The notes under the pieces are model-generated. The model made no database searches. It saw only the letters and a list, made by a program, of their open reading frames with translations, and was not told the DNA's origin. Source: Allacma fusca (lineage: Eukaryota; Arthropoda; Collembola; Symphypleona; Sminthuridae). Taken from it: a stretch of DNA of 64,000 bases. Position 1 is the first letter of the stretch; every line of letters begins with the position of its first letter. Location: NCBI GenBank assembly GCA_947179485.1, contig OX359245.1, positions 77,363,067 through 77,427,066 of the forward strand, in the 5' to 3' direction. The position numbers and the translations under genes are program-made. Below, piece by piece: positions 1-15,000 of this stretch.

Positions 1-414
1 TGAGATGAGTTGCGAGAATTTATCTCTCAAGGACTGGACTTCTTCTTCTTACTGGGAGTAGAGTGTATGTGATTGTGATGGGGATGGTGAGGGTGAAGGA
101 GCATTTACATGGGATGTGTTTTAATGGGTGTAATTTTGGATAATATGGAATTACTTGTAATTATAAGGAAGGATAGTTCCCCTTCGCCCCTACAATTCTC
201 AGTCGAGTCAGGTGTGATCGTTAGTATGTAAATCCTGGTGAGCTGAGAGACATGCGAGAAGGAAGGTTGTTGGCGAGGGGTTAATTGGGATTATTGGCAA
301 GTTATTGACGAGTATTGGGTGCTTTTGGGGAGTTGTTAAAGAGGAATTTGAGATTTCGAGGAAATGTGTTTCTTGTGATTCTTTAGAATTGCTCTCTGAT
401 TGGTTTCCTATGTA
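1..414. other. non-coding, presumed gene A intron
   Basis: No bHLH exon or other feature recognised. Confidence 0.4.
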
Positions 415-1440
415 TTTTACTACCGTCTCCAGAAGTTCCTTTTGGCTCTTTACCACAGCTCCCAGAAGTCCCTTTTGACTCTTAATCATAGCTCCCAGAA
501 GTTCCTTTTGGCTCTTAACCACAGCTCCCAGAAGTTCCTTTTGGCTCTTAACTACAGCTCCCAGAAGTTCCTTTTGGCTCTTAACCACAGCTCCCAGAAG
601 TTCCTTTTGGCCTTTAACCACAGCTCCCAGAAGCTCCTTTTGGCTCTTAACCATAGCTCCCAGAAGCTCAATTTGCATCTCAACTACTGTCCCCAGAAGT
701 TCCTAATTCATTTCATCTACTGTCCCCAGAAGTTCCTAATTCATTTCATCTACTGTCCCCAGAAGCTCCTAATTCATTTCATCTACTGTCCCCAGAAGTT
801 CCTAATTCATTTCATCTACTGTTCCCAGGAGTTCATTTTGCTTCTCAACTATGTATTTAAGAACCAAATGGAACTTCTGGGGACAGGTTCTCAGAAGTCT
901 GTTGGTTCTTAGCCATAGTTCCCAGAAGTTCCTCTTTGTTCCTTAAAAACAGCTCCCTGAAGTTCCTCTTTGTTCCTTAAAAACAGCTCCCTGAAGTTCG
1001 TTTTGCTTCCTAAGAACGTCCCAGAAGTTCCTTTTGCTTCCTAATAAAGAACGTCCCAGAAGTTCCTTTTGCTTCCTAAGAACGTCCCCAGAAGTTCCTT
1101 TGGACTCCCAAGAATCGTCCCCAGAAGTTCCTTTTGCTTCCCAAGAACTGTCCCCAGAAGCTCCTTTTGATTCCCGAAAACCATCCCTAGAAGTTCCTTT
1201 TGATTCCCGAAAACCATCCCCAGAAGTTCCTTTTCCTTCTTAAGAACTGCTCCCAGAAGTTCACTCCATTTCGTAATTACAGTCCCCAGAAGTTTCGTTA
1301 GTTTCTCAACCACTTCCCAGAAGTTCCTCTTGCTTCTTAATACAGTCCCCAGAAGTTCCATTTGGTTCTTAGCTACTTGTCCCAGAAGATACTTGATCTT
1401 TTACCGAAGCTCCCAGAAGTTCCTGATGACAAGATATACA
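415..1440. repeat. minisatellite, 33-bp unit with core CCCAGAAGTTCCTTTTG
   Basis: About 30 degenerate copies; sub-blocks differ (CTCTTAACCACAGCTCCCAG early, then CATTTCATCTACTGTCCC). Unit length divisible by three leaves long reading frames on both strands, which are not genes. Confidence 0.9.
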
Positions 1441-2142
1441 AAATGTCTTGTTTGTCATTCGTAACAGTTTTGAAGAAGTGCTCTTGGCTTCTTAGCGAGA
1501 AAAGACAGAGATAAAACTGGATTTCAAAAAAGTAATGTATTTACTGTAGATAGCAATTTGAAGAAGAGATAAAAAATAAAAGGTTACGGAACTGGACGGT
1601 TTTGAAATAGTTGTGTTGACATTCCTCTGCTGTGGCTTGGAGGACGGGCTGTGTGTACATACAGTATGAGGACGGGGGAGATAAGCGGGATTTAATTACT
1701 TGAGAGCTGGGCTCTGATTGGGGTTGTGGAGGGATGTAATTGCGGGACAATTAGTTAAGGAATGATGGATGAGTGGAGCGTGCGGAGGGGAGAGAGGACG
1801 ATTGGACACTAATGGCCACACTTTCCAGATAATGTCACAGGGTCAGGCTCCGCTCAATTAACACAATTTATGACCACCCGCTCTCCCCATTTAATTCCAC
1901 ACTGTGTACATACCCATGTATAAGTAGATACAGCATCTCGTCATAAAGTACATTTACATAAAGCATGAGGACACTTGTGGCTTCTCCCTAGAGATGCGAA
2001 TTTCAAAATTGCCTTCAAATGTCACTTTCTTCAAGGGCGCCAAGACCAACATTTAAAATTATATTCACCTGATAAAAAGCTAAGATTTCCTTCAATAATT
2101 AACTAAATATTTATATGCGATAATATACGACCATCTAAATTT
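1441..2142. other. intronic, nothing recognised
   Basis: Unique-looking AT-rich DNA; one minus-strand copy of the dispersed ACATGGGTATGTACA motif near 1905-1920. Confidence 0.4.
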
Positions 2143-2535
2143 TAAATTGGCTTCTTAGCAAAATTTTGAATCGGATTCTTACCAGAACTTCGAATCGAAT
2201 TTTCACCAGAATTTCGAATCAACTTTTTACCAGAACTTCGAATCGGATTCTTACCAGAATTTTGAATCGGATTTTTCCTAGAATTTCGAATCGGATTTTT
2301 CCCAGAATTTTGAATCGGATTTTTCCCAGAATTTTGATTCGGATTGTTTCCAGAATTTTGATTCGGATGTTTCCCAGAATTTAAATCGGATTTTGCCCAG
2401 AATTTCGAATCGGATTTTCATTTGAATTTTAAAATTGAATCTTAACATGATTTAAATTTGGCTTCTTAGTAAAAATTTTCATTCGATTCTTAACAAATAT
2501 TAAAATTTGCTTCTTAACCGATATTTCCAGTATGC
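2143..2535. repeat. minisatellite, 24-bp unit
   Basis: Repeats of GAATTTCGAATCGGATTTTT with a CCAGAA step; best preserved at 2165-2420. Confidence 0.88.
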
Positions 2536-2985
2536 TCCTTAACGGACATTCTAATGTACTTGTTAGCAGACCTTAGAGTCTTAACGATGTAATCGTGAAT
2601 CAAGCCCTTTGCATCGGACTGTTAATCGGATGGAATGAAGTTTAAATTGCCCGCGATGAGTGCGTGAGCATTTGTGACTGACACATCCCTACAGAATGAT
2701 TTGTGATGTGTGGAGTTGTTGAGTTATCTGGGGACATGAGTTGCTGAGTGGGTTTTTTGGGATTAAAATGTGCTCATAAAAATAAGAGTGGGTAAATGGG
2801 AAAAGAGTGGACCATTCAGATGAGAGGAGGAAATGGAAGTGAGTGCGGGGGAATGTGGTTAAAATGGTATTCGTATAAATATATATCTGGAGTCGTGTGT
2901 GTGTGTGAACGCGTCGTGATTTAAAGAATGCATTGGAATTCCCACAGGATTTGTTGAACTTTGTTTTTCTTTTGTTTTCTTCCAG

Positions 2986-3047
2986 TTTTCAAGCGTCATC
3001 ACGAACTGGGTCATCCCTTCACAACGCCCAACATCGGCTTCTCCAAA
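2986..3047 (+). CDS. dys: gene A exon: linker between bHLH and PAS-A
   Basis: A pyrimidine-rich tract ending TTCCAG precedes 62 nt, read as 2 nt plus 20 codons (FKRHHELGH, then TTPNIGFSK), and donor GTCAGT follows. Gene B has a matching exon (47504-47559, 56 nt, same phase, ending GLGFAK), which is the main support. Short and weakly conserved, so the call rests on phase and position. Confidence 0.8.
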
Positions 3048-6000
3048 GTCAGTCATTTTTCTCATTCTCTATTTCATTAGCACTTTTTTCTGACTCTATT
3101 CCCAGTCTTTTCCCTTCCCGTATTTACCCTGCATTGAGCTTTCATTAGAGTAGCATTGAGCCTTTTGTGTGTAGACACTAAAACTCTGTCTTTGCTTATT
3201 TTATTCTTTTATTTCAACAACAAATAACCTCATTCATTTACATTGTTGCAAGGGGTCCGGTCAAGTACAGTTGAAATTCGAGTGCACTTGAAATTATGAA
3301 AGTACTCGAGTTTTAACTAGCGCTTAAAATCTCGAGTAATTTGAAGTCCTTGCGTGTGTGATTAGACTCGAGTAAGAGCTTCATTTTTAATTTCCAGCTC
3401 ACTTGGAATTTTTCAATCCATGTTAGGACTCGAGTACACACGTTTACACTTGATTTTCAAGTACACTTGAAATTCTGTCACTGACGATGAGACTGTAGTA
3501 AATTCTTACACTTGAATTTCGAGTGCACTTGAAATTCTTTTGCTGAAGATGAAATCAGAGTAAGTTCTTGCTCTTGAATTTCGAGTACACTTAAATTCCG
3601 AGTACACTTGAAACCCATCAGTGGAAGATCAGGCTCGAGTAAGCACTGAACTTGAATCTCCGGTACACTGGAAATTCTGCCCTTGAAGATCAGACCGCAG
3701 AGTAAGATCCAGCACTTGAGTTTCTCGAGTGCACTTGAAATCCTTTATTTGATGATTTAACTCAAGTCCTTCTACTTGAATTTCGATTGCCCTTGCAAAT
3801 TTCACTAGAAAACTGGACTCTGCTAAGAGCTAAGTTTAGACTTGAGTGCACTTCAATTTTTGTACTTGAAAACCCAATTTCTAGTTCTAATCTCAAGTGT
3901 ACTTCATTATTTTTTTTGTTACTTGAATTTAAAAACTAACACAGATTGAATCTCCATTGCTCTATTCATATCCAAACACAATTAGGATTTCAAAATCTAA
4001 ACTCAAGTGCTCACTCCAAATGTCATTGTCAATGGATCAAGTAATATTTCCCAAGTAACCTGTTTGACTCTTTACAGTTTCTGATTTTCAGGTTAAGTTC
4101 GAGTCCAAAAATTGAAACTTAAACCTGAAAATTAGTATACTTGAGTTTGAAGTATGACTCCAAAAACTCGAACTTAACTTTAAGTCTAACTCTGCACTTG
4201 AACGGAGCTGGGTGTCCAGCTTGAGTCACAGAGGCAATAATAATTACAGAAGTTCTCTTGTTAAAGTGCCGGGAGTCAATATTGGAAGCTTGGGAAGATA
4301 CTGAGGTCATTTGGGTCATCATGAAATGTCCATCCTCGGCCCTTTCTTTCATTAGCACTGCGGTCTCTTTGACCCTCCTCAAACATTCCTCTTCTCAGTC
4401 CCCACCTCACCCTCTTGGAACTTCTGTCTCCTACAAATTCTTTCCTCTCACTTTCAGATCCACACTCATCCAGAGCTCATCTCCCAACGTATACTTTTAG
4501 CCCACTCTCAAACCCCCATGTTAAACACGCATGTGGCGCAGGGATTAAACTCCATTTGATTTGCAATTGACAGTATCCATTACATATGTACATCCCCATA
4601 TAAAAGCCTCCCTCAGCTGTCAGTCACTTGTCCATCTTCCGATATTATTAAATATTGACTCAGCTCCCGCAACTCCATTTGCATTTAAATTGAATACGGG
4701 GAAGCTTCTGGAAAATGCCTCACCTTGCCCCAATCCAACACTTCCTTCAAAAATCCCCTACTAAACCCCATGCATAGCTCCCAATTTTTTTTCTAATTCA
4801 AAACAGTCCCAGCACTTTGTTCAGGAACAAATTTTTTAACTCAGGAATTATATCAGAGGTGGTTCCTATCACGAGCCCTCTATATAGTAGCTAGGCTGTA
4901 ATTTCTGTCCATATTTTTATATATCACTAATTTATGAATATAGCACGGATTTTTTTTTTTTTTTTTACATTAACTATACATAGAGTTAGCTGTCAATGAG
5001 AACCGATCCCAAGCCCTGACTTTTGCGTTTGAATAATGAGCGATCGAGCATAGCTTGGGAATTTAAAGTTTGGAGCGCGTTCACTCTATGATTCTTACAT
5101 TATAGAAGAAGGCTTAAAAGGAACCAGGCTTTAAAAAACACTGGTTGTAGAAATTCATTGGCGTTCTGAAAAAGTGATTGGAAGTGGTTGTTTGGAAGCA
5201 GAAGCGATTTGCATAAATTATTCCCCCCATCAGTTGACACTATATGGGCTCGGGAGTCGTGAGTTTGGGGAATTATCGAGGGACAAGTGATGGATGATGG
5301 CGTGCATCATCATGTGTGGTTTACTTTATTTTTTAACTTTCCTAAGAAGAAAAAAAAAACAAGAAAAAAATTCAAGTTAAGATCCCCCTTGCAATTACTA
5401 CCTCGTAAATTACAAAACCAAATATAATCTTTGAAGGAGTGGGTCGTAAATCTCACACGCGCCATTTAATCATCAAAGGCTCAAGAGAGCAAATAGTATA
5501 GGATTTTAGGTCCATTGATTTATTATTGCCTCCTAAAATCACAATAACCAAGTCCATTACAAATCTATACTTGCTGTGGATCCTCATCATTATCGGGATT
5601 AATGCTTGGGTGTCCTTTGGCTCTGTTATTACCTTCTGATTTGCTACTAACGCTAAATCTCCTATGGATTTTCGACTAACAATTTTTACAGGGAACTATT
5701 TTTTTAGACACTTTTCTGTAAATTTTCTTTAGTCTTTTAAAAGCCTTAGGCTATGAAATTGCTTTTTTTTGCTTGGAGGAGTTTTAGTAATTACTAATAA
5801 TTTTGTATTTGATTTTAAGGCACTCAGTGGCTTCCTCATAATGATGACACAGAATGGGAAGCTGCTGTACATTTCTGACAACGCGGCAGAGTACCTGGGA
5901 CACTCTATGGTAAGTGGCGGTTCTTTTCAAAATTCTCTGAGATTCTAAATAGTCGGAGACGGAGCTAAGGTTTAAACATGGGTGATCTCAGCCTGCAATG

Positions 6001-9000
6001 TGGTTTTGCATTAGCTGAACATTAGTTCGGATTTTTGTTAGCGTTCTGAATCAAAGGAAATTAAATTATAGATTTAAATTCAACAATTGAATAACTGCTT
6101 GAGAAATTTTAGTTAAACCAAACATGGCCAGTAGATGAAGCTATTGCAAGTGAAACCACTAGAACAATATGCATTACGAAACACACATTAAATTTGCATT
6201 GTAAAAGGGAAGTTTTGACTGATACAAGTTACATCACAAAGATATGATCTCTACAAGGATCAGCAAGATTTATAAATTTAAATCAGGATTTTTAAGTATT
6301 TATACCCTGGAAATTGCAGTGATTCCCTAAAAGTAGCCAGTATTGCAAATAGCAACAACTAAACTCGCTGTATATTAACAGAATTTACGAGCTGAATAAA
6401 GCACAAAACTGTAATACGAGGGAATGTGAAGACCCTCAAGTGTATATGTTAAATCATAGGAGTATACGGAGAGAAAAGAGTAAAACAGATTTTATAATCC
6501 CAAAAACGCTCTTACCCCCGCCCTCCCCCGAATGCACTTTAAAGTGGACAAAAACCCACTTAAAAATTCTCGAATAAATAGCATTACAAGTGCTCAAGAC
6601 CCCATCATCATCATGTTACCACAAAATTCTCTCTGAACGGGGAGAACAGCCTGAAAAAATTCTGACCAACAATGAGCTCTGAAAATACACGCACACCTGT
6701 GTATGTGTAGGTGTGTGTGTATGTGTGTGTGTGTATTTGTGTCTGTGTCTGTATGGGTCTGTCTGTGTCCGTGAGAAAACATTGGGAGATTCAGAGGCAA
6801 TTTGAGGATAATGAGAGGATTTGAAGATGGAACTTCCGCACGACTGGAATTTCCGCGCTGGGGATAAATCTGACGCTTTCATCCAAAATGAGTCTAGGCT
6901 CTGGGAGCACTCATCATGATATAAGCACTCATTGAGGACTCTTTCACCGCCTCAGTCACTCACTCACTCCTGGACTCATCATTTGACATGAGTTCGCGTA
7001 TTTGGGTCCCATTCATAATTTAATGGCTGTGGAAATATTTACAGACGTGGAAAATATTATTTGAGCGGGGGAGAGGGAAATCTCAGGAAAAAAAATTCTT
7101 CCCTGGTGCTGCACATTTAAAATACAACTTTTGAATTGGGGATCTTCTGGTGTAGGGGCTATTACATGATTGCGGAGCTTAAATGATGGATAGTATCGGG
7201 TTGCCCCAATTTTGAGAAAATTTAGGGAAAATTTTAGGGAAAATTCTAGGGAAAATTTTGAGAAAATTTAGGGAAAATTTTAGGGACAATTTAGGGAAAA
7301 TTTTAGGGACAATTTAGGGAAAATTTAATGAAAATTTAATGAAAATTTAATGAAAATTTAATGAAAATTTAATGAAATTTTAATGAAACTTTAGGGAAAA
7401 TTTAGGAAAAATCTAGGAAACATTTAGAGAAAAGTTTGCGAATTATCTTTGAAGCCGGGCTAATAATAGATCTTCTGGTTAAGTTCCATCCCTGATTGGC
7501 TGATTGGATTCAATTGGGAGATATGAGGAGAGGACTTGTGACTCTTTGAAACAATGAGGAGACGTAGGGTGAGGACATGGGCCCTCGATATAGCGTCATC
7601 ATGGACATCTTTGCCCACCCTTCGTGCAACAAGTCCCAAAAATTCCCACACGCAGACTTTCTAACTTGCACAATTTTCTTCAGTCTTATTTCTATTAGCA
7701 TTCCTCCATTCATAATTTTTTAAGCGTTGTCTACGCCAGGGAAACCTGGGGATATTTCCCATACACTGATTTTACAATTAATTTTGAATGCTCCCGGGGA
7801 TTGTGTGAGTTCCTAATTAATTGATGTGAGATATGGAGAACAATGGCTAAGGAGTGCTCTGGATCTCAAAGCACAAATGTATTCTGTACTGCAATTGAGT
7901 TCTCACAAGTAAGTTTGACCAGGTGGATAAGTTTTGCAAATTATGTCCGTAAAAAAAATCCTGCATCGTTCACATCGCATCGGACGATGCGCTTGTAGGA
8001 GGGATTTGTCACAGGCATGATATTTTATGATTATTATGGAAAATTTTACTGGACCATAATGCAGGAACAAAATTGAAAGTGGGTAATGTAGGAACGCATT
8101 TACGGAGGCGATGCATCGGTGTAATGTGGTTATGTTGCTGTAGAAATTGGGTGAGCATCTGATGAGGTTTGCGGGTGAGGGGAGATTTTGATTTAATTTT
8201 TTATTCGGACCACCTGGCGCGGTCTACTTGTGAGAGGGTCTGATAATAAAGCGTGTGGAAACTGGACGAGTGTGATTTGATGAATGATTGGGGCAAGTGA
8301 ATGAGGTGTGAGTGATTGGATGTGTGTGTGTGTGTGTGTGTATGTTTGCGTGTGTGTGACTGGAAAAGTTTCATTCATAGAAATGTGTAGTGGTTGGAAA
8401 AAAAGTCACATTTGTTTCTGGCGTCTAATTGGAATGACCGTGTGAGACTTGTAGATTAAATGTGGTGCGAGTAATGGAGTTGAGCATTCGTTCCATTCAT
8501 TTCTTTCTCCACACCTGTCCACGGCCTTTCTCCCACACTTCATTAATTACGCTTGTATTTGAGGTTGCTCTTTACTGTACGTTAAATGGGACTATCAGGA
8601 TGCACACGTTTGTAGAAGGGAATTTCTAATTGTAAGTAATTTTCTTTAAAACAGAGGTGATTATAAATTTAAGGAGCAAGATCGGATCAGATTTTCATGC
8701 ATACTTGGAAATTCAAGTCAAGTTCAAGATGGAGTCCAGTATGTCGCAAATACTTGAACACTCAAGTCAAGTTCAAGATTGAGTCAAGTATGTCACATAT
8801 ACTTGAAAAGTCAAGTCAAGTTAGACTCAGATATGCTGCGTACTTCAAAACTCAAGTCAAGTTCAAGATTAAGTCAAGTATATTGCATATACTTGAAAAT
8901 TCAAGTCAAGTTCAAGATTGAGTCAAGTATGTCACATATACTTGAAAAGTGAAGTCAAGTTAGACTCAGATATGCTGCGTACTTCAAAACTAAAGTCAAG

Positions 9001-12000
9001 TTCAAGATTGAGTCTAGTATGTCGCCTATACTTGAAAAGTCAAGTCAAGTTCAAGATTGAGTCAAGTATGTCACATATACCTGAAAATTCAAGTCAAGTT
9101 AGACTCAGATATGCTGCGTACTTGAAAATTCAAGTCAAGTTCAAGTTTGTATCAAGTATGTCGCCTGTATTTGACAATTCAAGTCAAGTTCAAGATTGAG
9201 TCAAATATGTCACATACGTAAAAATTCAAGTCAAGTTAGTCACATATGCTGCACACTTCTAAACTCAAGTCAGGTTCAAATTTGAGTCAAACATGTAGCA
9301 TATTTGAAAATTAGATTCAAGTGTCAGCCTAGAATGTTGCAAACTCGAAATTTAGAGTCAATTATGAGTCAGGAATGCTGCAAACTTGAAAATTAGATTT
9401 GAGTGTGAGTAGAGAATGATGCATACTTTAAAATCCAAGTCAAGTTAGAGTAGAATATTTTGGATACTTGAAAATTAGAGTCGAGTGGGGATGAAGATTG
9501 TTAAATACTTGAAAAGGCAAGTCAACTTCAAGTCAGATTAGAAGTCGGGATTAAGAAGTTGAAGTAACGGTAAACTCAAACTTAAAAATTGAAGTGCTGG
9601 TGAAGTTCAAGTTCAGACCATGTGAAATAACATGCTCGAGCTCAGTCCTACAAAAATGGTTGGTACATTGCGGGCTGTCGAATGTAATTTGACAAGACAT
9701 AAATGCAAGATGCTTAAGATGTAATGAGATTGTAATGAAGTCATAATGATGACACTTTTGTTGCGCATCTCCACTTTTTAATCTCGACTTGAAAGGTTAT
9801 CAAGTCACGTCCATCCTCACTCTGTCACTTTTTTTAAGCCTCTCCTCCGCCATGCTTGTCACCGCTATTGACAAGCGGAACCCACCACTTGTCCCCAAGT
9901 AACAATATAAAACACACTTGACATCCCTTACGAAGCATTACGGAGCATACGAATATATGTAAATTTACCCGTCCTAATCGATTCCATGGATCTGTCTCTT
10001 TCACTTTCCTCCTTCGTCCATTGTATCATTTACAATTCGGACTTGTCTCGCTGCTCTCAATCACGTCCTTCGTACCCCTTTTGTAATGCAGTCTCTCTGC
10101 AGTGGACTTTCTATACAATGGACGTGACTAAACCTGTGAATTCCTAATGTAATCAATTTATATTAAAACTTGACTTGAAACTTTAATCAAAACTTCATTT
10201 GAAACTTCATTTAAAATTTGACTTGAAGCTGCAATCAAAACTTGACTTAAAACTTTAAATTAAAACTTCACTTGAAACTTCAATTAAAACTTCACTTGAA
10301 ACTTTAATTAAAACTTCACTTGAAACTTCAATTAAAACTTCACTTGAAACTTTAATTAAAACTTGACTTGAAACCTTAGTTCAAACTCCACTTGAACCTT
10401 TAATTCAAACTTGACTTAAAATCTCATTTAACACTTGGCTTGAAATTTCAATTAAAACCTAACTTGAATTTTGACTCCAAGGTTCACTTATTAAAACTTG
10501 TTTAAAACTTGATTTTAAACTTTGGCTCAAACTTGACTTGAAACTCATCCCCAAGTTTATTTAAAGCATGACCCTGAAATTTTGCCCACATTAGACTTCG
10601 AATTTATCCCAGTCATTATTTTGAACTTGACTTGAAACTTGATAATATTCACAACTATTACTGCATCTATAACTTGACTTTAAACTTCACCTCAAATGTC
10701 CTATTAACTTTCATAAAACGCATCTCATATTGGTTCAACTGTATGTATGTACATCCACTGGGCCTTTCTTTATCTGTACCCATACGTTTAGTACTGCAAG
10801 GAAAACGGCTCTTAATAAACTGCTACATTTTGACTAAATGGTAGGTTATGCCCAGATTTTTCCATTGTTTTTTTTACCATGAACGATTTTGTATACACCA
10901 AAAAAACATTATAGATACGATTGATACAAAGCAGTTTTAGAGACTCAAGTTTTGATATTTGACTCTGATAGCTGAGGCGGAGACTTGATTATGATAGCTG
11001 AGGATGATACTTGGGCCAGATAGCTCAGGTTGATATTTCCACTCAATATAGTGTGCTCAGAGCAGGTGGACGCGGAGATAGAGATGACGGATGTTATGAG
11101 CTCTTCTGAGTTGTGTGAAAGTGATGCGCAGCCGGGTCTTATGGATCCATTGTCCAGGTACAGGGTGGTCAAAAAGACTGTCCGGACTACCGGTCTGTAT
11201 CAACGTCATGGGATTGAAAATATGGAAAAAATATCATTTGGCTAAAAAAATATCATTACTCATTTGGCTGAATAAAATCCTTTTCTTTAGGTCAAACATT
11301 TGGGTCTTAGTTACATAAAATTTAATACCACAGAAATCAAGTGTATTGCAAATATTAATGGAGATGTGATTTCTATTTTGCTTAAAAATTAACTTTCAAA
11401 ACTTGACTTGCAACCTTAATTGAAACTTGACACGAAACTGGGAGTGAAAATTAATCCGAAACTCGACCCGAAACTTGATCCGCAACCTGACCCGAAACTT
11501 GACCTGAATTTTGGTGTAAAATTTGACTTGAGACTTGGCTGAAACTTGACCTGAAACTGTATTTACAAATTAAATCAAAATTCACTTGAAACATGACCCA
11601 AACGTGACTTCAGACCTCAATTTAACTGTTTCGGGAACATAGGGAGTAAGATTTAAAATATTCGCGTAACTCTGCTGAAACCATTAAATATTTTCTACCT
11701 CACCTAGCCATAAGAATGGAAAACATTTCCTAGGACCTTGTACATTTAGGGGGCGGGCTGATTCCTTTGACAGTCTCCGCCGTGCTTGAGTCTCAAACCC
11801 GAGACCATTACTGACTCCAATATAGACTCTTATGGTTTCAAAGGGCAATGCTTTATGTGCGATATGGCTAAGGAAAAAAATTAAGATAGGATCTGAAGTC
11901 ATGAAAAGCTTGCTCTTTCTTGGACGATGATTGCTGTTGTTGTTGTTATTGGCGGCGGCGTCGGCGGCAGCGGTAAGAGCTCTCATGGACTGTTGTGATG

Positions 12001-15000
12001 GGCGATTTTATCTCTTCCCGCTCTCAGCTCTCACGACTCCGACACTCACTCACCTCTGCCCCGAGAACCACCATATTCAATGAAGACATGAGCCAGCTCT
12101 TCCCTCTTATCTATATGCACTTCCCTTCTTTTCCCCAGTCTTTTGTGTACACCATCTACGCTATAGTACATACATATATGTACGTATATATCAGGAATTT
12201 AGAGCATTCAGCCCGTACGTTTCATATACATGTGTGGTCAAGCGTCGTCTTGTGTGATGTACTGCTGGTAGCGAGTCACGTGACTTCCGTATGGTCAGAC
12301 GTTTTCATAAGGTTAATACAACTCATACGTGTAGTTTCAACCAGAACAGATACTTGATCAGTTGGTTGTACACGGAGTTGGGAGTTCCTTGTTTTATTTT
12401 TGAAATAAGTTTTCAAGGGAGTAACTCAATTTCAATAAGTATTGCAATCTTTGGATCCATAACTGATGTAATGACCCATTCGCTGTTTCACTTTATTTTC
12501 GCTTGAACTTAAATTAATTTAAAGTCTTGTACTTTAAAGCTGTAATACTGTCATTAATACAAATTCTAACGCAAAATCGCTGTATTAAATACAGCAATAG
12601 CAAGTGATCAAATAATCCAGAAAAACGCTATATTGAGAATTGAAATACAAGGGTTTGTTTTGAAGTAATGTATACGGTCCTGATTGAAGCATTGAATCAA
12701 TTTTATGTTCGTAATCAGTTTTATCCATTAGAACAGTAGAATTTCCTTTATCAGCAGAAGAGATAACTAGTGCCTTATTTTCTCTTAACTTCTTCATTGT
12801 CCTAAGAATTGTCACGTCATTTTGATCACTTTGAATACGTTTTGGCTTGCAAAATAATTTTCTTATGCTCCTCCAAATAATTTAATGTTATGAGGTGGTT
12901 GCTCATCTCAAAACCCGAAAAGTGCCTTCAAGGAGCAGCTATTACAGAATTTGAAATATTCTCCAGTGCGGATTATAATCTTATAATGGTTGGAGGGAAA
13001 TAAAAGGAAGGAGGAGATAAAAATATCGGAGATAGTACAACAGTACCCAAGATTTATTCAGAGAATAAATCAGTAGAAGCAAATAAGAAAAGACCGACGC
13101 ACCCGTCTACATGAAAGCTAAAATCAGGATGATCCTTAACAGTTATCTCCTTTTTGGCGAGATCATAATTGTATAATTAGCATTAGCTATACATTATTTG
13201 TTAGCATTCTGGCTAACTATTAATTTAAAAAGAATTTAAATAGTGAATTTAAATTCAACATTTGAATAACTAAAATAATTATTTGAGTTAAAACAAGCAT
13301 GGTTAGTAGACGTGCTTGCAACGGATACGACAATACTAAACTGTTATAAATAACTTACGGCAAAATCCAGGCTTTTTTATCCCTGATGTCAATTATTTGC
13401 AAATAAAACTGCTCTCTCGTTGCTTGAGAGAGAGAGATCCTCAAAATCCTTTGCTATAAATTGGCTGGTCTTCCTAAGGGCTTCTGTTTACGTATACATC
13501 TACAAGGGATTGAGTACATACGGGCCAGGCCAATTAAATGAGGCACTTGCCCATGACTGGGGGAATCTCCAGCTGGTGCCTTCTCTCTCTTTCGTCCAAT
13601 AATAAATATTATTGTTATGTCCATTGTGCATACTATAATAGTAGCTCTGACTGAGATCCCTCGACAATGGGGACAATTCTAAAGGAATTAAATGGTAAAA
13701 ATAAACAGTGCTAATCCTCAGGGATGGCTGTTATTCTTGGGGATTAAGCGTGTGAGGGATTTCCTTGGGATTATATTATTTTTAAATGTGTTTCATATGG
13801 GATAGGGAGGTAAATTATTTTAATCATCCTTCCACAAAAAAACATATTTTCCCTCTCCACTGTCATCATCATCATCACCCTTTTTCCGCTCTTTTTGTCT
13901 CCTACAGGAATTTTATGATGATGGGACAAGACTCAGGAGAAGTGTCATATTTTCCTGAGGCTTCGTTACAAATACTTACAGGTTCCTTAACACTTTCCTG
14001 AAAGACAGCAGCAGGAATGAATCATCTGCAGGATGTACTTTTTCTAATGGATGCTGAGGGTTTTTTTTGCAGGGATTATATTTTAGGAGGTTTTGATATT
14101 TATTTAGTTTTAAATAATAATTATTTCTGATAGAGATCTTTCCCAAATCCCTTAAAAGTCAATATTGAGAGAAATTGAAATATGATTTTGTTGTTTGAGG
14201 CAATAAAGTTGAGGATTGAGGAGTAGTAATTATTAGGGTTTGAAATAGTATGTAAGTTAGTGCGGAGGTTCTGTGAGACATGGTAAGAGAGTAAGGTTAG
14301 ATGGTAGTGATGGTTCGGAGGTATAGTGTAGTTGTTGGAAGATGAGACGTGAGATAAAGTGTGGACATGGAGAGGTGTCATTAGCCAGGGCGTTGTGTTC
14401 TGGGCTCTTGTGGTGAGGTGCGCTTAATTGCCATGTGGAACAAGTTGATTGGAGGCACGCGACCCAGTAACAAGTGTATCAATCCAACAATCTCGAAAAT
14501 CTCACCTGCCCCAATCCTCACCGTCTCCCACAAATCAATTGCTGGAGGACCTACATACATACATTGTACGTATGTATGTACATATGTATGTAAGCATCCC
14601 TACAAAACACTTGTTTCACTTCATCCGCCCCAAATCACTTTGTATTGCTCTTCAAATATACAAACAGAGCTATGTTTCTACGTTGTCCTATCTTGTATTT
14701 GTACACTTACTTGTTCCTGAGACACCCACTTAAGTACAAGTGGGATTCAAGTACAAGTCAAAAATGCGCTCCTGTTTTATGTACATAGATGCTGGTTTTA
14801 CTCAAATAACCTCCGGAATTAAAAATACATGATATGAGTCTTGAAGTATTGAAGTCAGTAGTTTTTTCCAGACTGGATTTAAAAGTATTTAAATTCAAGT
14901 GCACTTGAAAAAGTTTAAGTGTGCCCTGAAGTGAAGGATTTTTGAATGTCAAGTTTTAAAAGATTTTTAAACTTTGGGTGGGAATATCGAGCTATCGATT

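Noticed and set aside
1..2985. bHLH exon expected for gene A
   Set aside because: Searched by eye for the [12 protein letters not shown] coding sequence on the plus strand and found nothing; assumed to be upstream of the window.
7203..7440. TTAGGG-like steps suggesting interstitial telomere repeat
   Set aside because: The steps are separated by variable A/T runs and give no regular TTAGG array.
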